From Oscillospiraceae bacterium (GTDB lineage: Bacteria > Bacillota > Clostridia > Oscillospirales > Ruminococcaceae): a stretch of DNA of 64,000 nt. The DNA lies in assembly GCA_902766785.1 (NCBI GenBank), contig CACXEO010000048.1, positions 62,001 through 126,000 on the forward strand, given 5' to 3'. Shown in pieces: positions 28,181 through 37,803 of the stretch. The position numbers and the translations under genes were made by a program. Every line of letters starts with the position of its first letter. Position 1 is the first letter of the stretch. The notes beneath the pieces are model-generated. The model was not told the DNA's origin, searched no databases, and was given only the letters and a program-made list of their open reading frames with translations.

Positions 28181-29602
28181 CTAAACAGTCTCAGGCGAAC
28201 GGTCTTTTCCCATGGCGGGCAGGGTTATGGTCACCGCGGTACCCGTACCCACCTGGCTTTTAATCGACAGCGTCCCGCCGTGGAGCGATACAATTTCGTT
28301 TGCAACCGCCAGCCCGATTCCCGAACCCCGCCTGGTCGTGTTCGCTTTATAAAACTTCTGAGTGACGTGGGGGAGATCCTCTCTTGGAATTCCAACCCCC
28401 GTATCGCTGACGGTAATTTCCACCGCCCCTGTCTGTTCCATAACGAGCACACGGATTGTATCGCCCTTGTCGGTATATTTCAAAGCATTGTCAATAACAT
28501 TGATAAACACCTGGCGGAGACGGTTCCGGTCTCCAAAAACAAAGGGGAGAACCTCTGGTTCATCATATATAAAGTTTTTTTCTTCTTTTTTGGCCTTGGC
28601 CTGGTACATCAAAACCGCATCTCCCAGCTCTGCGAGGAGATCCATCCGGGTTTTGACCAGTGTCAGCCGCCCGCTTTCCATCCTGGAAAAGTCGAGCAAT
28701 TCCTCTACCATGGAGGAAAGGCGGTCGGTTTCACTCAGGATAACATGCATCCCTTTTTGAAGCATCTCCGTATCGCCCGGGGCGGTAGAGGCAAGCGTTT
28801 CCCCCCAGCCCTTGATTGCTGTCAGAGGAGTGCGCAGTTCATGCGAAACTGACGAAATAAAATCGTTTTTAACTTGGTTTGAGTTCTGAAGCTCATCCGC
28901 CATATAGTTGATGATGTCGCTGAGCTCCCCCAGTTCATCGTCGCTCTTTTTCTGAATTCGTACGCTCAGGTCGCCGGAAGCAATTTTCCGGGACGCCGCG
29001 CCGACTTCCCGGATTGGAATCACAATGGACTTAACAAAATACAACCCGGACATGACAACAAACAAAAGGATTAAAAGGCAAAAAGCCGTAAAAATCAAAA
29101 CTGCTATAATCAGCTGGTTGTCGACTTGCTGCAGCGACACCATAAAACGCAGGGCGTTGAATTCCCCGTTGATAACCGGGAGGAGGACGGTAATCGCCAT
29201 TACCTTTTCCCCGCTTGCCATCTTCCCAACATAGTACCCTTTTCCGCTTTGGGAGGTGACAGCTTCGGAATAATCCGGCATATCCAGCGTATCGAGATAG
29301 CTAAAGCCGCTCGAAGTCAAAATCACCTGACCGCTGTGGTCCAGGGCCATCAGTTCCATCTTGTCCCGGTCTGAAAAAGTTTCAACAATGTTGCGAACCT
29401 CAGTGGTGATATCCACATTCGGGTCGTCCATCAGCCTGGTGACCAGGCTGGAAACCAGGCTTGCCTTGCTCTCCAGCGTCTGGCGGGTACTCTGGTAATA
29501 ATAGCTGCTGATCGCCAGGGCGAATCCGACGTCGAGCACAATCAGCACCACTACGATGATGCTCAGGCCATTGATCAGCCACCGGTGCGTGATGCTCTTC
29601 AA
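28181..29602 (-). CDS. membrane sensor histidine kinase
   Basis: 473 residues: TM1 about 10-31, an extracytoplasmic sensor region about 35-162, TM2 about 163-191, HAMP (to about 241), HisKA with the phospho-acceptor H254 in VSHELRTPLTAIKGW, and HATPase with N (DNALKYTD), G1 (DTGVGIP) and G2 (GSGIGLA) boxes. The start is TTG 29602, with GGGAG about nine bases upstream. It pairs with the response regulator 30 bases upstream. The stimulus is unknown; a lipoprotein and a VanZ-like protein precede the pair and may belong to the same system. Confidence 0.93.
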   Translation of the reverse strand: MKSITHRWLINGLSIIVVVLIVLDVGFALAISSYYYQSTRQTLESKASLVSSLVTRLMDDPNVDITTEVRNIVETFSDRDKMELMALDHSGQVILTSSGFSYLDTLDMPDYSEAVTSQSGKGYYVGKMASGEKVMAITVLLPVINGEFNALRFMVSLQQVDNQLIIAVLIFTAFCLLILLFVVMSGLYFVKSIVIPIREVGAASRKIASGDLSVRIQKKSDDELGELSDIINYMADELQNSNQVKNDFISSVSHELRTPLTAIKGWGETLASTAPGDTEMLQKGMHVILSETDRLSSMVEELLDFSRMESGRLTLVKTRMDLLAELGDAVLMYQAKAKKEEKNFIYDEPEVLPFVFGDRNRLRQVFINVIDNALKYTDKGDTIRVLVMEQTGAVEITVSDTGVGIPREDLPHVTQKFYKANTTRRGSGIGLAVANEIVSLHGGTLSIKSQVGTGTAVTITLPAMGKDRSPETV

Positions 29603-29632
29603 TGAATCAATCTCCCTTCGGAAGGCCTTTTT

Positions 29633-30322
29633 TCATACGTTCCATTTGTATCCAAAGCCCCAAACCGTCTGAATATAGGTCGGGTTGGAAGGCTCGTCTT
29701 CAATCTTCATCCGCAGGCGGCGGATATTGACGTCCACAATTTTATCGTCGCCGTCGTAGCTGTCTCCCCAAATTTCATTGAGGATACGGGCGCGGTCAAG
29801 CGCCACTTTCTGGTTGCGCAGGAAGAAATCCACAATCTGGTACTCCACCTGGGTCAAGTCGACTACTTCGCCGTTTTTGGTAAGCTGACGGCTTTTCCTG
29901 TTGAGGACAAACGGACCCGATTCCATTGTCTCATTCTGGGAACCGTTTATCATATGGACGCGGCGGTATACCGCATCCACCCGCGCCACAACCTCAGAAG
30001 GGCTGAACGGTTTGGTCACATAATCGTCCGCTCCGAGCATCAGACCCCGGACTTTATCCATTTCCTGAGTTTTTGCAGTCAGCATAATAATTCCAACAGT
30101 ACTGCTCAGTTCTCTTATTTTTTTGCAGACGGTAAAGCCGTCTATTCCGCCCATCATAATATCCAGGAGAACCACGTCGTAGTCCCCGCCGTTTTTTTCA
30201 AATAGTTCCAGGCCCTCTTCCCCGCTTGAGACAGCCGTGACGTCATATCCGGAACGCTGCAGGTTGATCACGACAAAATCGCGGATTGCATCTTCGTCTT
30301 CGCAGATTAAAATTTTCCTCAT
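29633..30322 (-). CDS. OmpR/PhoB-family response regulator
   Basis: 229 residues: a receiver domain with acidic pocket E8-D9 and phospho-acceptor D54 (VLLDIMMGG), the TAKTQE Thr/Lys region, and a C-terminal winged helix (about 130-228) ending GFGYKWNV. It binds DNA when phosphorylated by the kinase encoded next. The gene lies 26 bases after the lipoprotein gene. Target genes cannot be read from the sequence. Confidence 0.94.
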   Translation of the reverse strand: MRKILICEDEDAIRDFVVINLQRSGYDVTAVSSGEEGLELFEKNGGDYDVVLLDIMMGGIDGFTVCKKIRELSSTVGIIMLTAKTQEMDKVRGLMLGADDYVTKPFSPSEVVARVDAVYRRVHMINGSQNETMESGPFVLNRKSRQLTKNGEVVDLTQVEYQIVDFFLRNQKVALDRARILNEIWGDSYDGDDKIVDVNIRRLRMKIEDEPSNPTYIQTVWGFGYKWNV

Positions 30323-30348
30323 GAAATCATCCCTTTCTCGTTTTATCG

Positions 30349-31659
30349 TTACAGAATTATCGAAAAACGCTTCAGCAACTCATCTTTTGAAAGACGGTAT
30401 TCACTGCTGGTTTCAATATTGATTTTTGCCATATAGGTAATCTGACCAACGGATGAAAGCCGGAAAAATCCTTGTTTCAGTCCTGTTTGCTCTACATCCG
30501 ACCTCTGGACGGTACGAATTTGAAGCAGAACCTCCCCTTTTTTGCCGGAGGGGTTGCTGAGGTAAAACTTCACTTCGTCCTGGTCCATTACAAATTCGGC
30601 TGAAACCGCTTCTTTCCAGCTTTCCGGTACGGTCAGCCGGTATCCGTCAGACGCGTTGATGAAGGTTGTCTCCGTTACAGCAAAGCCGCTCTCCGCATAG
30701 ACAAGCCAGTCGGTGTAATACATTGCTTCCGGATCCAGCTCCTGATAGCCGGGCATTAAGACGGTGCTGGGAATTTCAACAATGCCGTCTCCATTTACAT
30801 CCGAGCAAAACATCTCCTGCTCCCGCAGCGTTCGTGAAACCATATTGGTTTTGCCGTCATAGGTCGCATTGACAAGCTTTCCGTCCCGGATCATCAGAAT
30901 CTGGGTGCAAAGCCCCGTGTAGGCGTAGCCGTCTAAAAAGAGGGCTGGCTGTGCCGGTGTAATGTTCCCGGATGTGACAAACTCGTAACTGTAGACCTCG
31001 CCATACATTGGAACCGAATCCTCTACCTGGTAACCACCGCTGTTCCACGCCACGAGCATGGCTTCTTTCTGATTCACACCGGTATCACCGACAAAAATAA
31101 GACGGCTTTCGTCCGACCCAGGCATCCTGAGGAGAGAAAAAATATCATATTCAAACTCGTTTTGCCCTTCCAGCATCCCGGAATCATACCGGTAAATGGT
31201 AAATTTCTTTTTTTCCGCAGAGCCGCGCTGGTATCCGATAATGACATTTGTCTCACCATTCGAGCCAAAATTGCCAAATTCAACCCTATCCACTTCGTAA
31301 CCACCGCCCGCGATATCACAGGCCGATACCCAGGTGCCGTCATCACGCTGATCCAGCACATTAATCCGTAGCTCGGTCGTAAGATTAGCCTGCAGCCCGG
31401 ACTGGTAAAAGACAATTGCTTCTTCAGTCGGTTCATTATCAATATCCTTAATAATAAACGCGGAGCGGTAATTCCCGTTCTGCGGATAACGGAGTTGGAT
31501 ATCAGATCCCACCTGCTTTTTCAACGCCTCATATATATTGTTCTGCTGTGCGGTGAGCCTTGGCGGCGACAGCACGCCTTCCAAACTCATAAGGCTGTCG
31601 CAACCGCTCAAGGGCATTATTAAAAACAGCGCGATTAAGGCTGCAAAAAAACGCTTCAT
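30349..31659 (-). CDS. lipoprotein of unknown function
   Basis: 436 residues with a lipoprotein signal: MKRFF start, hydrophobic core, lipobox LSGC with C20 as the acylated residue. The mature part is mostly beta-strand-like, with motifs such as FVGDTGVNQKEAMLVAW and DVNGDGIVEIP that suggest a propeller-like or FG-GAP-like fold with calcium-type loops. It comes directly before the response regulator and kinase genes, so a role in envelope sensing is plausible but not shown. I do not recognise a named family. Confidence 0.75.
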   Translation of the reverse strand: MKRFFAALIALFLIMPLSGCDSLMSLEGVLSPPRLTAQQNNIYEALKKQVGSDIQLRYPQNGNYRSAFIIKDIDNEPTEEAIVFYQSGLQANLTTELRINVLDQRDDGTWVSACDIAGGGYEVDRVEFGNFGSNGETNVIIGYQRGSAEKKKFTIYRYDSGMLEGQNEFEYDIFSLLRMPGSDESRLIFVGDTGVNQKEAMLVAWNSGGYQVEDSVPMYGEVYSYEFVTSGNITPAQPALFLDGYAYTGLCTQILMIRDGKLVNATYDGKTNMVSRTLREQEMFCSDVNGDGIVEIPSTVLMPGYQELDPEAMYYTDWLVYAESGFAVTETTFINASDGYRLTVPESWKEAVSAEFVMDQDEVKFYLSNPSGKKGEVLLQIRTVQRSDVEQTGLKQGFFRLSSVGQITYMAKINIETSSEYRLSKDELLKRFSIIL

Positions 31660-31710
31660 AAAACCTCCGGTTTTTGGTATCCGCCTTTATACTGCGGGCC
31701 TTTATGAAAA

Positions 31711-32625
31711 TTATTTCTCTCTCGGCTTAAAATAGAACAGCCGCGCTTCCTTGCTTTTATGGAACCGCCTGAAAAGTCGTTCGGCCACCCAGCAGATAAG
31801 CATTCCCAAAAGGCCGCCCAAAAAATTCAGGATGACGTCGTCAATATCGCTGGCCCCTGTTTTGAATACATACTGCAAAATCTCTACCAGCACCGGGACG
31901 GCAAGAAGGATCAGCACTCTGAAAAAGAAGTGGATTTTATGGGAAAAAACGGAGAGATAAAAGCCGAGCGGTGTAAAAATCAAAACATTCCCGGCCAGGT
32001 TTAAAATTTTAACACTGTCGCTCAAAACCGTGGTGGTCAGGTACATTTCAATTGTTTTAAACGGCACCAGATTGACGCTGCGGTACTCGTAGCCGCGGTT
32101 AGCCGAGCCGAAAAACAACAGGGCAATAAGCGAAAGAACGTAGATGACGAAAAAGACAATGCTCGCCACCTTAAAAAATTCTTCAAATCTCTGCAGTCTC
32201 CGCTTCCGGTCAATCAGCCGGGCGGCAGAACAGACAAAGACCGGTGCAAGCCAGTTGACCGCAAGCATCAAAAACGTCTTGTTCTCAATTCCCACTTGCA
32301 TGTCCATTAAAAAATCCAGCAGCACGACAATTGAGGCAACCCCGCAGATCGTCGTCGTAAAAACGCCGCAGCGGTCATAGCTGCGGTTATACAAAAGTAG
32401 CACCGCCGTAATAACGGCGCACAGCGCAAAAGACACCACCAAGCTTAAAATGGTATCGGCAAAAGACATCATTGCTATTTCCACCAGGACATACGCCATT
32501 CCCACTACGCACGGGAACGTTGCGCTCTTCATCCACGAGTTCTGCATTTCCCACGCCCACCAATCTATCACAGCCGCCGTTGTATTAAAACGGCCCCAAA
32601 ATTTAGCTTTTAAATTCCCGATCAA
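31711..32625 (-). CDS. VanZ-like membrane protein
   Basis: 304 residues with about eight hydrophobic segments. The C-terminal half has the VanZ signature: NLVPFKTI, NLAGNVLIFTPLGFYL, EILQYVFKTGASDIDDVILN. VanZ proteins can give low-level teicoplanin resistance, but most homologues have unknown roles. The annotated start is TTG 32625. GAGGGG abuts it with almost no spacing, so the true start may lie a few codons on. First gene of the VanZ-lipoprotein-two-component run. Confidence 0.8.
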   Translation of the reverse strand: MIGNLKAKFWGRFNTTAAVIDWWAWEMQNSWMKSATFPCVVGMAYVLVEIAMMSFADTILSLVVSFALCAVITAVLLLYNRSYDRCGVFTTTICGVASIVVLLDFLMDMQVGIENKTFLMLAVNWLAPVFVCSAARLIDRKRRLQRFEEFFKVASIVFFVIYVLSLIALLFFGSANRGYEYRSVNLVPFKTIEMYLTTTVLSDSVKILNLAGNVLIFTPLGFYLSVFSHKIHFFFRVLILLAVPVLVEILQYVFKTGASDIDDVILNFLGGLLGMLICWVAERLFRRFHKSKEARLFYFKPREK

Positions 32626-32952
32626 CCCCTCGTTTTTTTACCCGCAGGCGCCGAAAGGCCATTCCGTTTTCCAACCGGTTCTCTTGCCTTATCACTGCAC
32701 AAAAAACGAAACTTTTTTACCCCTGCAGCCAAAAGCAAATCTATTTCACCTGCCAAGCCAGGTTCAAATATATTCTTTATTTTACCATAGTTTCAAAAGA
32801 AATACCACTGTTTTAAGAATTCGTGGCAGAAGATTTCACGCTTTAAAAAACTCAAAAAAGATTGACACCGCCATAGCGCAATGTTACGATAAAAGAAAGG
32901 GCAAAATCAACCAATCCGCCGCTCTTTTAAGCGGATCAAAGGGGGCTTCGCC
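32626..32952. other. divergent intergenic region between VanZ-like gene and glpK
   Basis: It holds the glpK promoter (listed) and a minus-strand TTGAAA about 17 bases before AT-rich ATATAT near 32770-32800 that may serve the VanZ-like gene. No ORF with a ribosome binding site and no repeat is seen. Confidence 0.5.
32862..32890 (+). promoter_or_regulatory. glpK promoter
   Basis: TTGACA (32862-32867), 17 bases, TACGAT (32885-32890), ending 62 bases before the glpK GTG/ATG region. No catabolite-response element is obvious. Confidence 0.65.
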
Positions 32953-34437
32953 GTGAAAAAATATATTATCGCGCTGGACCAGGGAACGACCAGTTCCCGC
33001 GCCATTCTATTTGACAATGAACAGAATATCGTCCAGATTGCGCAGAAAGAACTGACTCAGTTTTACCCGCAGCCCGGCTGGGTGGAACACGATCCTATGG
33101 AGATTTATTCTTCACAGGCCGCCGTCATGACCGAAGTCCTGCTCCAGGCGGGCATTTCAATTGAAGAAGTGGCGGCAGTCGGCATTACCAACCAGCGGGA
33201 AACTGCCGTCATCTGGGATAAAAAAACCGGTCGGCCGATTCACAATGCCATCGTCTGGCAATGCCGGCGCACGGCGGAAATCTGCGAACAGCTTAAAGCA
33301 GGCGGATACGAGCCTTATATTAAAGAAGCTACCGGTCTTCTGGCCGACGCTTATTTTTCAGGCACCAAAATCAAATGGCTGTTGGACAATGTTCCAGGCG
33401 CCCGAAAACGGGCGGAGAACGGGGAACTTCTCTTCGGTACCGTGGACAGCTGGCTCGTTTGGAAAATGACTGGCGGAAAGGTACATATTACCGATTATAC
33501 CAACGCCTCGCGCACCATGCTTTTCAACATTAAAACCCTTTCGTGGGATGATAAGATGCTCAAAATTCTTGAGATTCCGCACTGTATGCTGCCAGAAGTG
33601 CGCAGCAGCAGCGAGGTGTACGGCACCGTCAATCTTTTCGGCTGTGAAATCCCAATTGCGGGGATTGCCGGGGACCAGCACGCTGCTCTGTTCGGGCAGA
33701 CCTGCTTTGAACCGGGGGACGCTAAAAACACCTATGGCACTGGTTGTTTCCTGCTCATGAACACCGGAGAGGAACTCTGCCGCTCCAAAAACGGGATGCT
33801 GACTACTATTGCGATTGGCCTGCCTGGCAAAATGCAGTACGCCGTTGAGGGGAGCATCTTTGTAGGCGGCGCGGTTATCCAGTGGCTGCGAGATGAACTG
33901 CGGTTCATCTCCGAATCGGCCGACAGCGAATACTTTGCCCGGAAGGTCGGCGACAACGGCGGCGTTTACATTGTCCCCGCCTTTACAGGACTTGGAGCGC
34001 CTCACTGGGATATGTACGCCCGGGGAGCCATCTTTGGACTGACACGCGGAACGGGGCGCAACCACATCATCCGCGCGGCGCTTGAGTCAATCGCTTATCA
34101 AAGCAAAGAAGTACTGGACGCCATTGTTGCCGATACCGGTATCCCTGTGGGAGAACTGCGGGTAGACGGGGGTGCGAGCGCCAATAATTTCCTGATGCAG
34201 TTCCAGGCCGACCTGCTGGGCCTCTCTGTTCGGCGGCCGATGATTCGGGAGACCACTGCCCTTGGCGCCGCCTATCTGGCAGGGCTTGCGGTAGGAGTCT
34301 GGAAAGATACCGAAGAAATCAAACGCCAGTGGACGCTGGATAAAATGTTCCTGCCGAATATGGAAGAGGAAACGCGCGCCCGGAACTGGGCCGGCTGGCA
34401 GAAAGCCGTGAGCCGGAGCAAAGGCTGGGCGGAATAG
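32953..34437 (+). CDS. glpK: glycerol kinase
   Basis: Phosphorylates glycerol to sn-glycerol-3-phosphate. 494 residues of the FGGY family: [15 protein letters not shown] at 6-20, the glycerol-site residues within NQRET and DAYFSGTK, the [13 protein letters not shown] motif, and [10 protein letters not shown] near the C-terminus. The start codon at 32953 is GTG with GGGGG before it. No glycerol facilitator (glpF) or glycerol-3-phosphate dehydrogenase (glpD) is adjacent, so the gene stands alone with the DUF1015 gene 32 bases downstream. Confidence 0.96.
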   Translation: MKKYIIALDQGTTSSRAILFDNEQNIVQIAQKELTQFYPQPGWVEHDPMEIYSSQAAVMTEVLLQAGISIEEVAAVGITNQRETAVIWDKKTGRPIHNAIVWQCRRTAEICEQLKAGGYEPYIKEATGLLADAYFSGTKIKWLLDNVPGARKRAENGELLFGTVDSWLVWKMTGGKVHITDYTNASRTMLFNIKTLSWDDKMLKILEIPHCMLPEVRSSSEVYGTVNLFGCEIPIAGIAGDQHAALFGQTCFEPGDAKNTYGTGCFLLMNTGEELCRSKNGMLTTIAIGLPGKMQYAVEGSIFVGGAVIQWLRDELRFISESADSEYFARKVGDNGGVYIVPAFTGLGAPHWDMYARGAIFGLTRGTGRNHIIRAALESIAYQSKEVLDAIVADTGIPVGELRVDGGASANNFLMQFQADLLGLSVRRPMIRETTALGAAYLAGLAVGVWKDTEEIKRQWTLDKMFLPNMEEETRARNWAGWQKAVSRSKGWAE

Positions 34438-34469
34438 AAGTCTTGATCAATGCAATAAGGATGTGTCAC

Positions 34470-35744
34470 ATGAAAGAATTCGAAACAATCGGGTTTGGAC
34501 CCGCCGATATCCTCATACCGGGCCAAGCCGTTGACCTTAAGAAATGGTGCGTCGTTGCCTGCGACCAGTATACCTCCGAGCCGGAATACTGGAGTGAAAC
34601 CGAAGCCATCGTGGGAGATGCTCCCAGCACCCTTCACCTGGTGTTCCCAGAAATTTATCTGGAACAGCCGGGGTTTGAGGGGCGGATCGCTTCCATTCAG
34701 AACACCATGCGCCGTTATTTGAACGAAGGGGTCTTTACGGAGTACCCGCAGGCGCTGATCCTCACCCGCCGCACCCAGGCGGACGGAAAAATACGCACCG
34801 GCCTGATGGGCGCGGTCGACCTGGAATTGTACGATTACAATAGAGGTTCCACCTCCCCGGTGCGGGCGACCGAAGGAACTGTACTGGAACGGATCCCCCC
34901 CCGCGTGAAGGTGCGCAAAGACGCGCCGCTCGAACTGCCGCACATTATGCTGCTGATTGATGATAAGGAGAAATCCGTCATCGAGCCGCTGGCCGATAAA
35001 CGGAGCCGCTACCAAAAAATCTACGAAACCGAGCTGATGCAAAACGGCGGCAAAGTGGAAGGATATCTGGTCGACCCCGGCGATTATCCCGCCCTTGCCT
35101 CCGCCTTTCAAGCACTGGCTGACCCGGAGAGGTTTTCCAAGCAGTATGGAAAACCTGAGGATGAGAATCTTGTCTTCGCAGTTGGAGACGGCAACCATTC
35201 TCTCGCAACCGCAAAGGCCTGCTACGAGGCCCTGAAAGAAAAAGACAGAGAAGCCGCCCTCTCCTACCCTGCGCGGTACGCGCTGGTTGAGCTTGTCAAC
35301 CTTCACGACCCTTCGCTGGAGTTCGAGGCGATTCACCGGATGGTTTTCGATATTGATCCGGAACATCTTCTTACCGAGCTCAAAAAAAAGCTCAGTGCGG
35401 TTCCCGGCAAAGGCGAAGGCCACACCTTTACCTGCCTCTATCAGGGAAAACGGAAGGAAATGACGGTACCGCAGCCGAAAGCAAATTTGGCAGTCGGAAC
35501 CCTCCAAAACTTTCTTGACAATTATCTTGCTGAATTCGGCGGCAGAGTGGACTACATCCACGGCGCTGAAGTTACAGAGCGCCTTGCAAACGCTCCGCGC
35601 TCTATTGGTTTCCTTCTGCCGGACATGCTAAAAAGCGAGCTTTACCCAACTGTTGTTCTTGACGGTTCGCTGCCCCGCAAAACTTTTTCCATGGGGCATG
35701 CATGGGATAAACGCTATTATTTGGAAGCGCGGAAAATAAAATAG
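34470..35744 (+). CDS. DUF1015 family protein
   Basis: 424 residues from ATG 34470 (AAGGA eight bases upstream; the frame is open to TTG 34443). Family hallmarks: an opening FGPADILIPG, the conserved CDQYTSEPEYW region, and VGDGNHSLATAKACYE, the most conserved motif, near residue 240. Cytosolic, no membrane segment. The family is widespread in bacteria and its activity is not established. It probably shares the glpK transcript and ends at a strong terminator. Confidence 0.85.
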   Translation: MKEFETIGFGPADILIPGQAVDLKKWCVVACDQYTSEPEYWSETEAIVGDAPSTLHLVFPEIYLEQPGFEGRIASIQNTMRRYLNEGVFTEYPQALILTRRTQADGKIRTGLMGAVDLELYDYNRGSTSPVRATEGTVLERIPPRVKVRKDAPLELPHIMLLIDDKEKSVIEPLADKRSRYQKIYETELMQNGGKVEGYLVDPGDYPALASAFQALADPERFSKQYGKPEDENLVFAVGDGNHSLATAKACYEALKEKDREAALSYPARYALVELVNLHDPSLEFEAIHRMVFDIDPEHLLTELKKKLSAVPGKGEGHTFTCLYQGKRKEMTVPQPKANLAVGTLQNFLDNYLAEFGGRVDYIHGAEVTERLANAPRSIGFLLPDMLKSELYPTVVLDGSLPRKTFSMGHAWDKRYYLEARKIK

Positions 35745-35756
35745 ACTGAACTTGCG

Positions 35757-35799
35757 AAAACAACCCCGCCGTCCTGTTAAAGGACAGCGGGGTTGTTTT
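35757..35799. terminator. bidirectional terminator between DUF1015 and MgtC-like genes
   Basis: AAAACAACCCCGC and GCGGGGTTGTTTT (13 bp) with an inner GTCCT/AGGAC stem. The right arm overlaps the stop of the minus-strand MgtC-like gene. Confidence 0.85.
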
Positions 35800-36472
35800 A
35801 AATATCGGCCGACTGTATTTCCGGTACTTCTTCTACAAGGGCAAGAACATCCGAAATGGAGTAGGATGCAGGGTATTTGACATAAAGCTTGACAAAAAGA
35901 ATATCCCCGTCCTCCCGCTTAATTTTTACGCTGACAATTTCAATCTTTTTCTCCCGAAATCTCCTGAACAGGGAGGAACAGGCAGCCTCCCCGCCGGACA
36001 ATTTCACCGTAATCTGTTCGACCGCCGGGGATTTGATAAAGCGGAATTTATGGTGAAGCAGGAGTTGGACCGCAATCATCAGCACCGTTGCGGAAATCCC
36101 AACCAGGTACATTCCGGCCCCAAGCGCCATGCCGACGCCCACAGTCGCCCACACGCCCGCCGCGGTTGTGATCCCGCTGACCGTGCGATTGCGCACAAAG
36201 ATAACACCCGCCCCTAAAAAGCCGATTGCCGTAACAACCCCGGCCGCGACACGGGAAGGGTCGAGGTTAATCGAGTCTTTGGTCACAACATCGAAAAAAC
36301 CGTATTTGGAAATAACCATCATCAGCGCAGAGGCAAGTGAGACAATGATATGGGTTCGGATTCCCGCCGTTTTAAAACGGCTCTCCCGTTCATATCCAAT
36401 CGCCGCGCCGCAGACCGCCGCTAAAATAATCCTGATTAAATAAGTTAACTGCTGAAACAGTTCCGTATCCAT
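35798..36472 (-). CDS. MgtC/SapB family membrane protein
   Basis: 224 residues from ATG 36472. The open frame reaches 36571, but GGGG lies eight bases before ATG 36472 and two bases before the next ATG upstream. Four TM helices fill the first 140 residues, with the family motifs AIGYERE, AGIRTH and GFLGAGVIF; a cytosolic ACT-like domain follows (about 145-224). MgtC-type proteins affect magnesium/phosphate homeostasis and acid tolerance in some bacteria; the role here is not known. Confidence 0.88.
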   Translation of the reverse strand: MDTELFQQLTYLIRIILAAVCGAAIGYERESRFKTAGIRTHIIVSLASALMMVISKYGFFDVVTKDSINLDPSRVAAGVVTAIGFLGAGVIFVRNRTVSGITTAAGVWATVGVGMALGAGMYLVGISATVLMIAVQLLLHHKFRFIKSPAVEQITVKLSGGEAACSSLFRRFREKKIEIVSVKIKREDGDILFVKLYVKYPASYSISDVLALVEEVPEIQSADI

Positions 36473-36706
36473 ATCCATTTCCCCAATCAAAATAATAACT
36501 TGCAACAAATGCGCTGTCACGCCTGCCCATTCCTTAAGCCGGCTGAACGCGCTCCATGCGAGATATGACACGTTCCCCTACATTCCTCAGCCAGATGACG
36601 CCAGCTAAGCCTCTTTCCAAAAAGGTTCTGAAACAACCGACGAAAATTCAGACCGCACGAACCTAGCCGCCGCATACAGAGCGTGTTTGCCGGGCTTGAC
36701 CACAGG

Positions 36707-37069
36707 CTATCCCACCGCCGCAATTTCGGCCTGCACCTTCTTGGGAAGCGAGGCCAGAACCAGCCGGTAGGATTCGTCCATCATTTCGCGAAACAGGTCC
36801 TCCGGTACGGTGCCGTCCAGCCGGACGGAATTCCAGTGCATCTTGTTCATGTAATACCCCGGAATTACCGCCGGGTACTGCCCGCGGTAAAATTCGCCCT
36901 TTGCGGGCTCCAGCTTCAGGGTGAGGAGCGGCGGATCCATATCCCGCACAAAAGCCGCGAACAGCTTGCCCCGGATCATGTAGCGCTCCCATCCCCACTC
37001 CTCCTTAAAGTCCTTTTCAGCCCCGGGCATTGACAACAGGTATTGATCCAAACAGCCGTAGTCCGTCAT
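36707..37069 (-). CDS. MmcQ/YjbR family protein
   Basis: 120 residues from ATG 37069, preceded by GGAGG. Family features: the GAEKDFKEEW region near 18, IRGKLFAAF, LKLEP and the C-terminal MNKMHWNSVRLDG and SYRLVLASLPKK. The fold is a CyaY-like alpha/beta domain; DNA binding has been proposed for the family but function is unproven. Monocistronic. Confidence 0.85.
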   Translation of the reverse strand: MTDYGCLDQYLLSMPGAEKDFKEEWGWERYMIRGKLFAAFVRDMDPPLLTLKLEPAKGEFYRGQYPAVIPGYYMNKMHWNSVRLDGTVPEDLFREMMDESYRLVLASLPKKVQAEIAAVG

Positions 37070-37477
37070 TTTGGTTCCTCCGTTCATCTGTTTATATGAT
37101 GTACCATGAATTTAACCACCTTGTGTAATACCATAAAACCAATGTTAAGCTTTCAGCCGCAAAACGAATGATTTAATTAAAATACCCGTATCAATCCAAG
37201 GCAGGTCTGGACTTTACAATTCGGCCTTACTTCCGGGAGCCGTATAAGGTCATTTAGCCAGAAGGTGCAATGTTCTCTCAGCCGTCGCAGGCCGCGCCTG
37301 TGCTTACGGCGTGAGGTTATTATAACAACGCGAAGCCGAAGGCTTCAACTTCTGAACGTTATAATGTTCTCTGTGAGGTTATTATAACATTTTCGTTCTG
37401 CCTGGTACAGGGTACATTTTCACAAATCCGGGAACCGGGTTGTTGACTTTTTGCAAAACAGTGTTATCATAATAAGA
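37070..37477. other. non-coding stretch with direct and inverted repeats upstream of the thrS leader
   Basis: GTGAGGTTATTATAACA occurs at 37311-37327 and 37373-37389, and AATGTTCTCT at 37269-37278 and 37363-37372. GTTATAAT (37358-37365) and ATTATAAC (37381-37388) can pair. The rest (37070-37260) shows nothing clear. No ORF with a ribosome binding site. Confidence 0.55.
37443..37470 (+). promoter_or_regulatory. promoter of the thrS T-box leader
   Basis: TTGACT (37443-37448), 16 bases, TATCAT (37465-37470). The transcript would begin near 37477, giving a 327-base leader before thrS. Confidence 0.65.
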
Positions 37478-37735
37478 GATAAACAAAAGCGTGGAAAAGG
37501 ACACGGCAGTTTTTCCATCCGCCAGAGAACGCCGCCTTGGGCTGTGAGCGGCGCCGGAACGGGATTTTCTGCTACCACCTTGGAGCGTGCGGCAACCGGA
37601 AGGCCGGCATAACCGCAACGGAGTTCCCCGTTCTCCGTTATCAAAAACTGCAAGCGGCAGGAAACTGCAATTTGGGTGGAACCGTGGAGCTATACGCCCC
37701 ATCCCATGATTTCATGGGATGGGGCGTTTTATTTT
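37478..37735 (+). promoter_or_regulatory. T-box leader, threonine specifier, for thrS
   Basis: T-box core GGGTGGAACCGTGG (37674-37687), a specifier region CTGCTACCACC (near 37570-37579) offering ACC (Thr), and a terminator with ACGCCCCATCCCATG (37694 onward) paired to CATGGGATGGGGCGT (to 37727) followed by TTTATTTT. Uncharged tRNA-Thr should promote readthrough into thrS. Confidence 0.92.
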
Positions 37736-37803
37736 CCGCGCTTTACAAAACACAGAATAACCGCCCGTTTCCAACGGGTTTTTCAAGAAAGGAACGTGAA
37801 AAC

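Noticed and set aside
34272..35561. 429-codon minus-strand frame opposite the glpK end and DUF1015 gene
   Set aside because: It is antisense to two clear genes; low-complexity and lacking a ribosome binding site.
37382..37702. open frames in the thrS leader, both strands
   Set aside because: They coincide with the T-box and are shadows of its structure.
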